46,712 bases of DNA, taken from NCBI RefSeq assembly GCF_013302895.1, contig NZ_VJOK01000001.1, positions 3,235,312-3,282,023 on the forward strand, given 5' to 3'. The stretch comes from Streptomyces albus subsp. chlorinus. GTDB lineage: Bacteria; Actinomycetota; Actinomycetes; Streptomycetales; Streptomycetaceae. The position numbers and the translations under genes were made by a program. How positions within the stretch are numbered: position 1 is the stretch's first letter; every line of letters begins with the position of its first letter. Under the pieces are notes generated by a model. The model was given only the letters and a program-made list of their open reading frames with translations. It did no database searches and was not told where the DNA came from. Shown here in pieces: positions 24,422 through 32,301 of the stretch.

Positions 24422-25174
24422 TCAGTCGCGTGACCGGGACGAGGTGTAACGGGTGGCGCGGTCGCCATGGCAGATGTACTCGCCGTACTCCACGACCCGG
24501 TCGTCGGCGTCAACGAACCGGTTGTAGCCGACGAGGAGAGCAGCTGGCCGGACCGTGAGGTCGAGGAGTTCGGCGTCCTCGTCGGTGGCGATGCGGGAGT
24601 GGATGATCTCCTCCGTATCTGTCCAGGCCCACCCGGTGGCATCCTCGATCGCCTGCAGCGTGCCGCCCGGGATGCGCTCGGCCACGAGGAGCTGTGGCAC
24701 GGACTCGGCCAGCTCCGCCGAGAACCAGGATGTGCTCGCGGAGACCGGGCCGTCCTCGTTGCAGGTGACCCGCTGGCGACGGATCGCCTCCTGGCCCGGC
24801 TCGATGCCGAGGGCGTCAGCTGCCCGCTCGTCTGCCGGTGCGAGCCCGGCGGAGAGGATCTTGGCGTACTGGCCCGGCGGGTAGATCCGGCCGGTGGTGT
24901 GCGCTGTGCGGGCGCGATCGGCCGGGGAGTGGTGGAGGCCGGCGCGGGTGGTCACTACGGTGCCGCTGCCCTGACGGGAGGTCACCAGGCCCTCGGCCCT
25001 CAGCACGCCGAGGACTTTGGTGGCGGTGGCTCGGGAGATGCCCCACTCGTCTGCGAGCTGGCGTTCGCTCGGCACGGCCGCGCCCTCGGCCAGCTGGCCG
25101 GTGACGATGCGGTCGCGCAAGTGGCTCACCACTTGGAGGTACGGGGGAAGTGGCCTGTCGATCTCGGGACTCAC
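24422..25174 (-). CDS. GntR-family regulator with UTRA domain
   Basis: A 250-residue protein from GTG 25174 (GGAGGAACC upstream). The winged helix spans residues about 8-75 (PPYLQVVSHLRDRIVTGQLA, VPSERQLADEWGISRATATK, LVTSRQGSGTVV). The UTRA effector domain follows (IRRQRVTCNEDGPVSASTSW to RFVDADDRVVEYGEYICHGD). Similar GntR repressors (KorSA of pSAM2) control transfer in Streptomyces integrative elements, and here too a NUDIX gene is next door; that link is an analogy only. Confidence 0.92.
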   Translation of the reverse strand: MSPEIDRPLPPYLQVVSHLRDRIVTGQLAEGAAVPSERQLADEWGISRATATKVLGVLRAEGLVTSRQGSGTVVTTRAGLHHSPADRARTAHTTGRIYPPGQYAKILSAGLAPADERAADALGIEPGQEAIRRQRVTCNEDGPVSASTSWFSAELAESVPQLLVAERIPGGTLQAIEDATGWAWTDTEEIIHSRIATDEDAELLDLTVRPAALLVGYNRFVDADDRVVEYGEYICHGDRATRYTSSRSRD

Positions 25175-25294
25175 GAGGTTCCTCCTCAACTGGTGGACTA
25201 GGCCACCATGAGAGGGCGTGTCACGCAGCGCATTTGGCTGATCACGCCGGATGCGTCATCGTGATCCGCCTCTCCACCAACGGAAGGCAGGCAC

Positions 25295-25750
25295 ATGAAG
25301 ACGCTCATCGCCCGCGTATGGCGGGCCCTGGCCGGTGGGATGCAATGGCGCATCCTCTGGCTGGCCCACGCGAAGTTCATGGTCGGCGTCACCGGCATCG
25401 TCCGCGACGACCAGGGCCGCGTCCTCCTGCTCCGCCACCGCATGTGGCCACAGGACCGGCCGTGGGGCCTGCCCACCGGCTACGCCAACAAGGGCGAGCC
25501 CTTCGCCGACACGGTGGTGCGCGAAGTGCACGAGGAGACCGGCTTGGAGGTCAAGGTCGGCCGTCTCGTGCACCTCAAGAGCGGATACCGGCTGCGCGTC
25601 GAGGTCGTGTACGAGGCGACGTTCGTCGGCGGCTCCCTCAAGATCGACAGCAAGGAAATCTGGGAGGCGCAATGGTGCTCCCCAACATCCCTGCCGGACG
25701 GCCTGCACCCGTCCCACCGGGACCTGATCCTCAGCGATACGCCCGCCTGA
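25295..25750 (+). CDS. NUDIX hydrolase
   Basis: A 151-residue protein with a complete Nudix box, GYANKGEPFADTVVREVHEE followed by TGL (residues about 62-84). The N-terminus (LAHAKFMVGVTGIVRDDQGR) is typical of the fold. ATG 25295 has GGAAGGCAGG upstream. It is divergent from the GntR gene and overlaps the next gene by about 79 bases. The pSAM2 immunity factor Pif also carries a Nudix motif, so a comparable job is possible but unproven. Confidence 0.92.
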   Translation: MKTLIARVWRALAGGMQWRILWLAHAKFMVGVTGIVRDDQGRVLLLRHRMWPQDRPWGLPTGYANKGEPFADTVVREVHEETGLEVKVGRLVHLKSGYRLRVEVVYEATFVGGSLKIDSKEIWEAQWCSPTSLPDGLHPSHRDLILSDTPA

Positions 25751-26750
25751 CTCCCGGCGAAACACTGACGGGCGACCCGGGCCCGCTCATCGACGCACTG
25801 ACCGCCATGTGCACGGACATCGGCCAGTACGCCGCGCAGCAGCACCCCGACCACCAGTGGCAGCCCCTCCCGAAGGTGCTCCGCCAGTGGCAGAAGGCGG
25901 GCATCGACTGCTCCCCGTTCTGGGACGGCTACACCGACGTCCAGGACCGGTACACCACACTCGGGCTGGCCAAGCTCCTGCCCCTCGACCGGTTCATGGT
26001 CGCCCACCACTCCACCAGGCCCGGCGCGTTCGGAGGGTTCCACCACCCGGGCCAGGGATACCGGCATCTCCAGATGATGGCGCTCGTCACCGTCTACGGA
26101 GACATGAGCGGCCCCCTCCCCGCGCGGTCCGAGTTAGCGCTCCTCGACCTGCTGAGGGGCTACGCGCACGACTGCCTGCACTACGGGTCCTTCCGCCGCT
26201 ACCAGCTGCGCGGCGACGGCACGGTGGTGCGCACCCAGTACGGCATCAACTACCGGACGGCCCAGGGCCGTACCTACTCCGCCCCGGACCCGCGCGGCAC
26301 GGAGCACACCCGCAACCTGGGCGTCATCATGGAAGGAGCCTGCGACCGCGAAGCTCGCGCCATCACCCGGGCCTCCGCCCGCGAACACGGCATCACCGAA
26401 CCGGACGGGCCGGACCGGTACGCCTACCGGGACGTGACCGGCCAGCTCGATGCCGCCGACTGCACCGCCCTGGCCGCCGGAGTGACAGGCCAGTGCGACG
26501 AGCACACTGCCTACCTGACCGCCATGGACCGGTACGAGACGGGCGTGGATACCGCTACCGGAGGTTCCTCGACCACATCGGCGGGCCCGAGTCCGACGAC
26601 CTGCACAGCGTGATCCTCGCCGCGATCATCAGCGGAGGCATGACCACCCTGTGCCGGTGGCTCGACAGCCGCTACGGGCCCGGCTCGTTCGCCGCGATGT
26701 TCATGACGGACGGCTACCTCGATCCCGACAGCTTGGACCTGGCGAGCTGA
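25672..26750 (+). pseudogene. hypothetical protein with a late frameshift (about 358 codons if joined)
   Basis: ATG 25672 has GGGAGGCGC just upstream inside the NUDIX gene. The frame runs 313 codons to 26613 with good protein texture (FHHPGQGYRHLQMMALVTVY; ARSELALLDLLRGYAHDCLH; RNLGVIMEGACDREARAITR). Near 26545-26560 the texture moves to the neighbouring frame (YRYRRFLDHIGGPESDDLHS; LAAIISGGMTTLCRWLDSRY), ending at 26750. One missing base explains it. Either the gene is broken or the assembly has an error. No family recognised; HH and YAHDCLHYGS could bind a metal. Confidence 0.65.
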
Positions 26751-26803
26751 AACGCCAGGCCGGCCGAAACCTGCTGAGGCCGCCATCCGGCGCACATGCG
26801 TGA

Positions 26804-26836
26804 GCGCCCCTGTCCTCCCGGAAGAGGGCAGGGGCG
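26804..26836. terminator. bidirectional hairpin terminator
   Basis: GCGCCCCTGTCCTC and GAGGGCAGGGGCGC form a 14-bp stem with one wobble pair and a CCGGAA loop. It lies between convergent stops at 26750 and 26839. Confidence 0.75.
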
Positions 26837-26838
26837 CG

Positions 26839-26976
26839 TCAGCGTGCGATGAGTTCGCAGAGGGTCAGAACCAGCGCGCCGAGCCCGGTGAGGGCGCCGA
26901 GGGCCGGCAGGGGCCAGGCCGTCACGGCGAGAGCAGGTCCCAGGTCCGTATCCAGGAACCCGAGCCCGTCCGCCAC
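26839..26976 (-). CDS. 45-residue small membrane protein
   Basis: The GTG at 26976 follows GAGG at good spacing. The product begins ADGLGFLDTDLGPALAVTAW and ends in a strongly hydrophobic helix (LGALTGLGALVLTLCELIAR). No family recognised. It ends at the bidirectional hairpin. Confidence 0.45.
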   Translation of the reverse strand: MADGLGFLDTDLGPALAVTAWPLPALGALTGLGALVLTLCELIAR

Positions 26977-26980
26977 GCAG

Positions 26981-27047
26981 GCCTCGACCCCGACAACACA
27001 GCTCCGGACGCCCCGACCTGATCGAGTGACGCGGCGGCGGCCCCGAC
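26981..27047 (+). pseudogene. YPPDEDGG microgene, third copy, 3' remnant only
   Basis: About 65 bases align with the 3' part of copy 2, including the shared CTGATCGAGTG(A/G)CGCGGCGG. It encodes GLDPDN, and the Trp codon of IEWRGGG has become TGA. The 5' part of the gene is absent. Confidence 0.55.
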
Positions 27048-27148
27048 GCGCGGAGGCCTCACGGCACCACCTGCCCCGTCTACCGGGCCACGGCGCCGGC
27101 CAGGTCCACGAGCAGCACCCATCCGCCCCAACCCCCAGTGCGCTCGGC

Positions 27149-27223
27149 CTCATCAGCCGAGGTCTCATCAACCGACGTCTCATCGACCGAGCCCTCACCT
27201 CCCGAGCCCTCATCTGCCGAGGC
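27149..27223. repeat. 15-bp x 5 tandem repeat at the ABC permease 3' end
   Basis: Five 15-bp units (27149-27163, 27164-27178, 27179-27193, 27194-27208, 27209-27223) fit CTCAtCnnCCGAgnn. The last unit contains the LGR codons and TGA of the permease; because 15 is a multiple of three the copies repeat that in-frame TGA downstream. Confidence 0.88.
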
Positions 27224-28103
27224 GTTGGAACCGGCGTACGGCCAAGGGGAGGAAGACGGCCGTCAGGGCCAGCGGCCAGGCCACGGCCATCAGGTGCGCG
27301 TGGTCCTCGATCCAGGTGCCGCCGGTCGGCAGCGGGTTGCCGAACAGTTCGCGGACCGCGTTGGCCGTGGCCGAGACGGGGTTCCACAGCGCCACGGCGC
27401 CCAGCCAGTCGGGCATCGCGGAGGGCGGGGTGAAGACGCTGGAGATCATGCCGAAGGGGAAGGCGACGGCGAAGAGGTTGCCCGCCGTCTCCTGGTTCCT
27501 GGCCAGCAGGCCGAGGAGGACTCCGACCCAGATCAGCGCGAACCGCAGCCACAGCAGCAGTGCGAAGGCCGCGAGGGTGGCGAGCGGGCTGCCCTCCGAG
27601 TGCCAGCCGACCACGAGGGCGATGGCCCCCAGTACCGCCAGGTCGAGCGCCGCGTGCAGCACGTCGGAGACGCCGCGCCCGGTGACGACGGCGGACGGCG
27701 CCATCGGCATGGAGCGGAAGCGGTCGGTGACGCCGCGCTCCTTGTCGACGACCACGGCCATGGCCGTGTTCATGAAGCCGAAGGCCATCGTCATGGCGAA
27801 CATGCCGGGCATGGCGTAGTCCTCGTACGCGACCCCCTCACCGACGTCCATGGCGCTGCCGAAGACGTAGACGAACAGCAGGACGGAGACGAGCGGGAAG
27901 CCGAGCTGCCAGGCGATGAGGGAGGGCTGCTTGGCCAGGTGGGTCAGGTCGCGGCGGACGATGGTCCAGCAGTCGGCCGCCGCCCAGTACAGCCGCCGGC
28001 CGACACCCTCCTCCACGCAGACGGCCCCCTCGTGGGCGGCGTCCCGGATCTCCTCCGACGCGGTCCGCCGCGTCTCCTCGTGTGCGGTCTCCACGGTGTT
28101 CAT
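27210..28103 (-). CDS. ABC transporter permease, Drr/ABC-2 type
   Basis: A 297-residue ABC-2 permease. It has about six membrane helices with the DrrB-like segments [40 protein letters not shown] and [17 protein letters not shown]. The ATG overlaps the ATPase stop (ATGA), so the two are coupled and should form a drug or lipid exporter. The N-terminal 35 residues are charged and cytoplasmic. The stop lies in a tandem repeat. Confidence 0.93.
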   Translation of the reverse strand: MNTVETAHEETRRTASEEIRDAAHEGAVCVEEGVGRRLYWAAADCWTIVRRDLTHLAKQPSLIAWQLGFPLVSVLLFVYVFGSAMDVGEGVAYEDYAMPGMFAMTMAFGFMNTAMAVVVDKERGVTDRFRSMPMAPSAVVTGRGVSDVLHAALDLAVLGAIALVVGWHSEGSPLATLAAFALLLWLRFALIWVGVLLGLLARNQETAGNLFAVAFPFGMISSVFTPPSAMPDWLGAVALWNPVSATANAVRELFGNPLPTGGTWIEDHAHLMAVAWPLALTAVFLPLAVRRFQRLGR

Positions 28104-29251
28104 CGGGCGGCCTCCGTCCTCTCTCCGTTTTCCTCGGGCTCCCCGCTCTCCCCGTTCTCCGTCCTCTCCCCGCTCTCCCCGTTCCGCTCGGGCTCCCCAC
28201 TCCCCGCGCCGCCGGCGCCCCGGCCGCCGGTCAGGGTCAGGAAGACCTCGTCGAGTGTGGGGCGGTGGAGGCCGAGGTCGGCCACGGTGATGCCCGCGTC
28301 CTGGAGGGCGCGGGCCACCTCGGTGAGGGCGGGCACCCCGTCGGCGACGGGCGCGTTGACCCGCAGCCCGGCCGGGTCCGTCTCCGGCTCGGTGCCGTCG
28401 AGGGCGACCCGCGCGAGGGCCGCCGTGACGGCGGGCAGGTCGCGGGACTCGGCGGCCACTGCCTCGACGCGGTCGCCGCCGATCGCCCGCTTGAGTCCGG
28501 CGGGGGTGTCCTCGGTGACGTTGCGGCCCCGGTCGATGACGGCGATACGGTCGGAGAGCTTGTCGGCCTCGTCGAGGTAGTGGGTGGTCAGCACCACGGT
28601 GGTGCCCCGCTCGGTCAGGCCGCGCACCGCCTCCCACACCTCACTGCGGCCTCGTGGGTCGAGCCCGGTGGTCGGCTCGTCGAGGAAGAGCACCTCGGGG
28701 GCGAGGATCATGCTGGAGGCCAGGTCGAGGCGGCGCCGCATGCCGCCGCTGAAGCCCCGCGGCTGGCGGTCGGCGGCGTCGGTGAGGCCGAACTGGTCGA
28801 GGAGTTCGGCCGCGCGGCGCCGGGCCCGGTCCGGGCGGAGGTGGAAGAGGCGGCCGAACATCTCCAGGTTCTGCCGGGCCGTGAGGATCTCGTCCACGGC
28901 GGCGTGCTGCCCGGTCAGTCCGATCCTGCGGCGCACGGCGCGCGGCCGGCGGCGCACGTCGTGGCCGCCGACCGTGGCCCGGCCGCCGTCGGGCCGGGCC
29001 AGGGTGGTCAGGACGCGGACGGTGGTGGTCTTGCCCGCGCCGTTCGGGCCCAGCAGCCCGTAGACGATGCCGCGGGGGACGGCGAGGTCGAGGCCGTCGA
29101 GGGCCCTTTTGCCGCCGTAGGACTTGGTCAGTCCCTCCGCGACGACGGCGTACGAGGGCGCGGTGGCGGTGCGGGACGGTGAGTGCGGTGCTGACGGTGA
29201 GCGCGGTGCTGCTGCCGGTGCGGGTGCGGGTACCGGCTTCGGTACGGGCAT
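28100..29251 (-). CDS. ABC transporter ATP-binding protein, DrrA type
   Basis: A 383-residue ATPase with Walker [10 protein letters not shown], signature [12 protein letters not shown], Walker [13 protein letters not shown], and the DrrA C-terminal segment [17 protein letters not shown] 29251 follows AAGGAGGGG. The first 35 residues are a Pro/Ala/Ser repeat and the last 28 are a Glu/Gly/Asn repeat ([20 protein letters not shown]), both dispensable-looking low-complexity ends. It likely exports a hydrophobic compound with the coupled permease, under the divergent TetR regulator. Confidence 0.94.
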   Translation of the reverse strand: MPVPKPVPAPAPAAAPRSPSAPHSPSRTATAPSYAVVAEGLTKSYGGKRALDGLDLAVPRGIVYGLLGPNGAGKTTTVRVLTTLARPDGGRATVGGHDVRRRPRAVRRRIGLTGQHAAVDEILTARQNLEMFGRLFHLRPDRARRRAAELLDQFGLTDAADRQPRGFSGGMRRRLDLASSMILAPEVLFLDEPTTGLDPRGRSEVWEAVRGLTERGTTVVLTTHYLDEADKLSDRIAVIDRGRNVTEDTPAGLKRAIGGDRVEAVAAESRDLPAVTAALARVALDGTEPETDPAGLRVNAPVADGVPALTEVARALQDAGITVADLGLHRPTLDEVFLTLTGGRGAGGAGSGEPERNGESGERTENGESGEPEENGERTEAAR

Positions 29252-29266
29252 CGATCCCCTCCTTGT

Positions 29267-29289
29267 ATCTGGGTACGCTGTACCCAGAT
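29267..29289. promoter_or_regulatory. TetR operator between the ABC exporter and its regulator
   Basis: ATCTGGGTAC and GTACCCAGAT form perfect 10-bp arms around GCT. It lies 16-38 bases upstream of the exporter ATG and in the leader of the divergent TetR gene, placed to repress both. Confidence 0.8.
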
Positions 29290-29362
29290 GAAAAAGCGTA
29301 CAGCCTACGCAGTTGCGCGCAAGGGAATTCCGCCGGCCGGGGTCTCCTACGATGGCCGCACC

Positions 29363-30175
29363 ATGACGACAGAGCACCCCGGGGACCGCGACACCGGTCT
29401 GGCCCGTCTCGTCCGCAGCCTCGACCTGCTGTGGGGCCGCACCGGACGGGACCGGCCCGCGCGCGGACCCAAACCGGGGCTGACGCTCACCGGGATCGTG
29501 GCCGCCGCCGTCGCCCTCGCCGACCGCGAGGGACTGGCCGCCCTCTCCATGCGCAGGCTCGCCGGTGAACTGGGCGTCGGCACGATGTCCCTCTACCGCT
29601 ACGTGCCCGGCAAGGACGAACTCGTCGCCCTGATGGTCGACCACGTCGAGACGCCCCCCGACGAGCTGGACCTGCGGCGGGGGCGGACCTGGCGGGAGAC
29701 GCTGGAGCTGATGGCCGAACAGACCTGGGAGCTGTACACGACGCACAGCTGGCTCATCCAGGTCAACCAGGCCCGGCCGGTCCTGGGCCCGCACTCGATG
29801 GCCGGGCTCGACTTCGCGCTCGCCGCGCTGGAGGGGCTGCCGCTCAGCGGCCAGGAGAAGATCGGCGTCCTGGTCGGCCTCGACAACCTGGTGCTCGGCG
29901 CGGCGCGTTCCCACGTGCTGCACCAGCAGGCGGCGCAGCAGACCGGCGTCAGCGACGAGGAGTTCTGGCGCACCCAGGAGCCCTACATGGTGCGCGGCAT
30001 CCAGGAGGGCGGGCTCCACCGGCTCGCCGCCCTCCCCGAGGACTCCTTCGCCACCGACGCCGTCACCACCATGCGCTTCGCCGTCCGCGCCCTCCTGGAC
30101 GGCTACCAGCGCCTCGTCGAAGAGCGCCGGCCGGCGGGTGGTGACGGCTGGGCTGAGGGCGGTATGGACGGCTGA
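29363..30175 (+). CDS. TetR family transcriptional regulator of the ABC exporter
   Basis: A 270-residue protein starting MTTEHPGDRD at 29363 (the ATG at 29288 lies in the operator and has no ribosome site). Its helix-turn-helix is TLTGIVAAAVALADREGLAA with MRRLAGELGVGTMSLYRYVP. The C-terminal part is of the TetR_C_1 type (TWRETLELMAEQTWELYTTH; LDFALAALEGLPL). Divergent transcription around a perfect palindrome indicates repression of the exporter and itself, released by the exported compound (family knowledge plus inference). Confidence 0.92.
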   Translation: MTTEHPGDRDTGLARLVRSLDLLWGRTGRDRPARGPKPGLTLTGIVAAAVALADREGLAALSMRRLAGELGVGTMSLYRYVPGKDELVALMVDHVETPPDELDLRRGRTWRETLELMAEQTWELYTTHSWLIQVNQARPVLGPHSMAGLDFALAALEGLPLSGQEKIGVLVGLDNLVLGAARSHVLHQQAAQQTGVSDEEFWRTQEPYMVRGIQEGGLHRLAALPEDSFATDAVTTMRFAVRALLDGYQRLVEERRPAGGDGWAEGGMDG

Positions 30176-30199
30176 GGGCGGGGCGGGGCGCGTCGGCCA

Positions 30200-30437
30200 C
30201 CCCAGCGGCGGAAGCCTCGGGCACCGCGGCGGAAGCAGCCTCGGCCGCTGCGGCGGAAGCCGCCTCAGTCGCCGGACGGCAGAAGCCGCCTCAGTCACCG
30301 CACGGCAGAAGCAGCCTCAGTCACCGCACGGCAGAAGCGGCTTGGTCACCGCACGGCGGAAGAGGCGGCGTCAGCCGCGGCGGCGGAGGTGTCAATTGCC
30401 GCTGCGAGGCGGCGCCGGTCGCCGCTGCGAGGCGGCA
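30200..30437. repeat. ~26-bp minisatellite derived from the 3' end of the beta-propeller gene
   Basis: At least six units with core CGGCAGAAGC(C/A)GCCTCAGTC follow each other from about 30210 to 30365; more degenerate GCTGCGAGGCGGC units reach the neighbouring gene. In minus orientation each unit resembles that gene's last codons (LFRRRGD) with GACTGA. The array fills the gap between the convergent TetR and propeller genes. Confidence 0.85.
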
Positions 30438-31472
30438 TCAGTCGCCGCGGCGGCGGAAGAGGCGGCGCAGGCCCCACCAGAGGCCGAGGGCGACGGCGAA
30501 GGTGGCGGCGCCGACACCGAGCGCGCGGTTGTCGTCCGAGCGGCCGGAGGTGCCCGAGGCACCATCCCCCTGGTGTCCGGGCCCTGACGCGTCGCGGCCC
30601 GCGGCGGACTCCGGTGCCGCCTCCCCGTCCAGCCGTACGGGTTCGACGCCGCTGCCGCTCCCCTCGGAGCCGAACATCAGCGTCCGTCCGTCGGGCGCGA
30701 AGGTCACCGACTCGCCCTGCCGCTGCAGCGGTACCGCTACGGAGCCGATCTTCTTCGGCCTGCCGTCCTGCCACCGGTAGGCGTACCCGCTGAAGTACCC
30801 GCGCAGGATCAGCCGCGTCCCGTCGGGCGAGAACGCACCGTCGGTGGCCTCGAAGTCGATGCCGGCGACCCGCGTGAAGGTGTTGACGCCCCCGGCGACG
30901 AGCCGCTCCGGCCCCGCGTAGACGCCGCCCTTGCCCCTGTCGCTCTTGCTCGCGATGTAGACCCGGCCCGTCTTGGGGTGCACCATCAGCGACTCGGCGT
31001 TGCGGGGGCCGTCCGCGTACCTGACGGTGTAGCGGGTCGGCGTGACGGTGATCTCGCCGCGCAGCCGCCCGGGTTCGGGGAAGCGGTAGATCCACACCTC
31101 GGACCAGGAGCCGTCCAGGTTGTCGCCGATGTCGCCGACGTACACGTCGCCGTCCGGGCCGACGGAGACCGCCTCCACGTCGCGCGGGTCGATGCCGCGC
31201 ATCGTGACCCGGGCGACCGTCTTCCCCGTGCGGCCGTCCACGGCGTACACGTACGGGCCGTCGTCGGAGTCGTTGTGCGTCCAGTAGACGCCCTTGTGGG
31301 CGCGGCTGGCGGCCAGGCCGCTGGACTCGGTGATCCGGGGGTCCCGGATGGTGAACCCCCGCGGCTCGTCCGCCGCCGCGGCGGGAGTGGCCACCGCCCC
31401 CGCGACCGACACCGCTCCGGCCAGACACAGCCCACACAGCCCCACCGCGGACACACGCACTCGCACAGACAT
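30438..31472 (-). CDS. secreted, membrane-anchored beta-propeller-like protein
   Basis: A 344-residue protein with a signal peptide (VSAVGLCGLCLAGAVSVAGA, cleavage after AAAA). Repeated blades follow (SVGPDGDVYVGDIGDN; LMVHPKTGRVYIASKSDRG; AFSPDGTRLILRGY; TFAPDGRTLMFGSEG). A Ser/Gly linker, one membrane helix (ALGVGAATFAVALGLWWGLR) and a basic tail RRLFRRRGD end the protein, so it is displayed outside and anchored at its C-terminus. No catalytic motif was recognised. Confidence 0.82.
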   Translation of the reverse strand: MSVRVRVSAVGLCGLCLAGAVSVAGAVATPAAAADEPRGFTIRDPRITESSGLAASRAHKGVYWTHNDSDDGPYVYAVDGRTGKTVARVTMRGIDPRDVEAVSVGPDGDVYVGDIGDNLDGSWSEVWIYRFPEPGRLRGEITVTPTRYTVRYADGPRNAESLMVHPKTGRVYIASKSDRGKGGVYAGPERLVAGGVNTFTRVAGIDFEATDGAFSPDGTRLILRGYFSGYAYRWQDGRPKKIGSVAVPLQRQGESVTFAPDGRTLMFGSEGSGSGVEPVRLDGEAAPESAAGRDASGPGHQGDGASGTSGRSDDNRALGVGAATFAVALGLWWGLRRLFRRRGD

Positions 31473-31530
31473 GAGCCCAAGTGTCCAGCATCACGGTGCG
31501 TGTCGGCGCACCGTCCACCAGGATGTGCGC

Positions 31531-32208
31531 ATGCGCATCCTCTTCGTCGGCGATTCCATGACGATCGGGGCGGCCGGCGACCACACCTGGCGCTACCGGA
31601 TGTGGCAGCACCTGACGCGCACGCTCCCCGACGGCAGCCCCCACATCGTCGGCCCGCGCACCGCGCTGCACGAGGGATCGCACGCCTACGCCGACGCGGA
31701 CTTCCCCGCGCACGCCCGCGCCCACCTGGCGGGCTGGGGCGAGGGCTGGTTGCACATGGCGCGGGTCGTGCGCGAGACGGTGGCGGCACACCGGCCCGAC
31801 ACCCTGCTGGTCTCACTGGGACTGATAGACCTCGGCTTCTACACCGACCCGGAGCAGACCCTCGCCAACGTCGAGTCGTTCTGGGCCGAGGCCCGCGCCG
31901 CCGATCCGCTCCTGCGGGGCGTGGTGCTGCCGGTCATCCCCAACATCCGGGCCGCGACCGACCCGTCCTTCGCCGCCGCCTGCGCGCGCTTCAACACCCT
32001 GCTGGCCAAGGCGCTGGCCGACCTGTCCGAGCCGCGCTCCCCGCTGCTGCTCGCCTCGGTACCGCCCGACTGGTCGCTGGAGAGGGACACCTACGACGGC
32101 ACCCACCCCTCGGCCGAGGGGGAGCACCGGATGGCCGCCGCGTTCGCCGACGCGCTCCACCAGGCGTGGGCCGTGGGTGGGCCGTACCGTGTCGCACCGT
32201 CGGATTAG
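31531..32208 (+). CDS. SGNH/GDSL hydrolase family protein
   Basis: A 225-residue protein with block I FVGDSMTIG (nucleophile Ser) at the N-terminus and block V YDGTHPSAEGEHRMA carrying the Asp-x-x-His pair. Block III, usually GxND, reads SLGLIDLG, so the oxyanion-hole Asn appears to be Ile. No signal peptide. It should be an esterase or acyl hydrolase; the substitution may alter activity. ATG 31531 has AGGATG upstream; divergent from the propeller gene. Confidence 0.82.
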   Translation: MRILFVGDSMTIGAAGDHTWRYRMWQHLTRTLPDGSPHIVGPRTALHEGSHAYADADFPAHARAHLAGWGEGWLHMARVVRETVAAHRPDTLLVSLGLIDLGFYTDPEQTLANVESFWAEARAADPLLRGVVLPVIPNIRAATDPSFAAACARFNTLLAKALADLSEPRSPLLLASVPPDWSLERDTYDGTHPSAEGEHRMAAAFADALHQAWAVGGPYRVAPSD

Positions 32209-32301
32209 CCGCATAAAACGCTCAAACGCCGATACGGTCACATCCCGGACGCGAACCGCACCCGCGCGCCCGCGCCGCACTCCGGAAAGGACCGTCCCGC
32301 C

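Noticed and set aside
15775..27047. Calling the accessory region an integrative element (AICE/ICE)
   Set aside because: No integrase, excisionase, replication or FtsK-like transfer gene, no tRNA, and no convincing attachment repeats. The only flank match I found is an 11-base CGGCCAGGTCC at 15755 and 27097, too short to mean anything.
30176..30437. CRISPR array
   Set aside because: The repeats are contiguous, with no spacers, and degenerate; it is a minisatellite.
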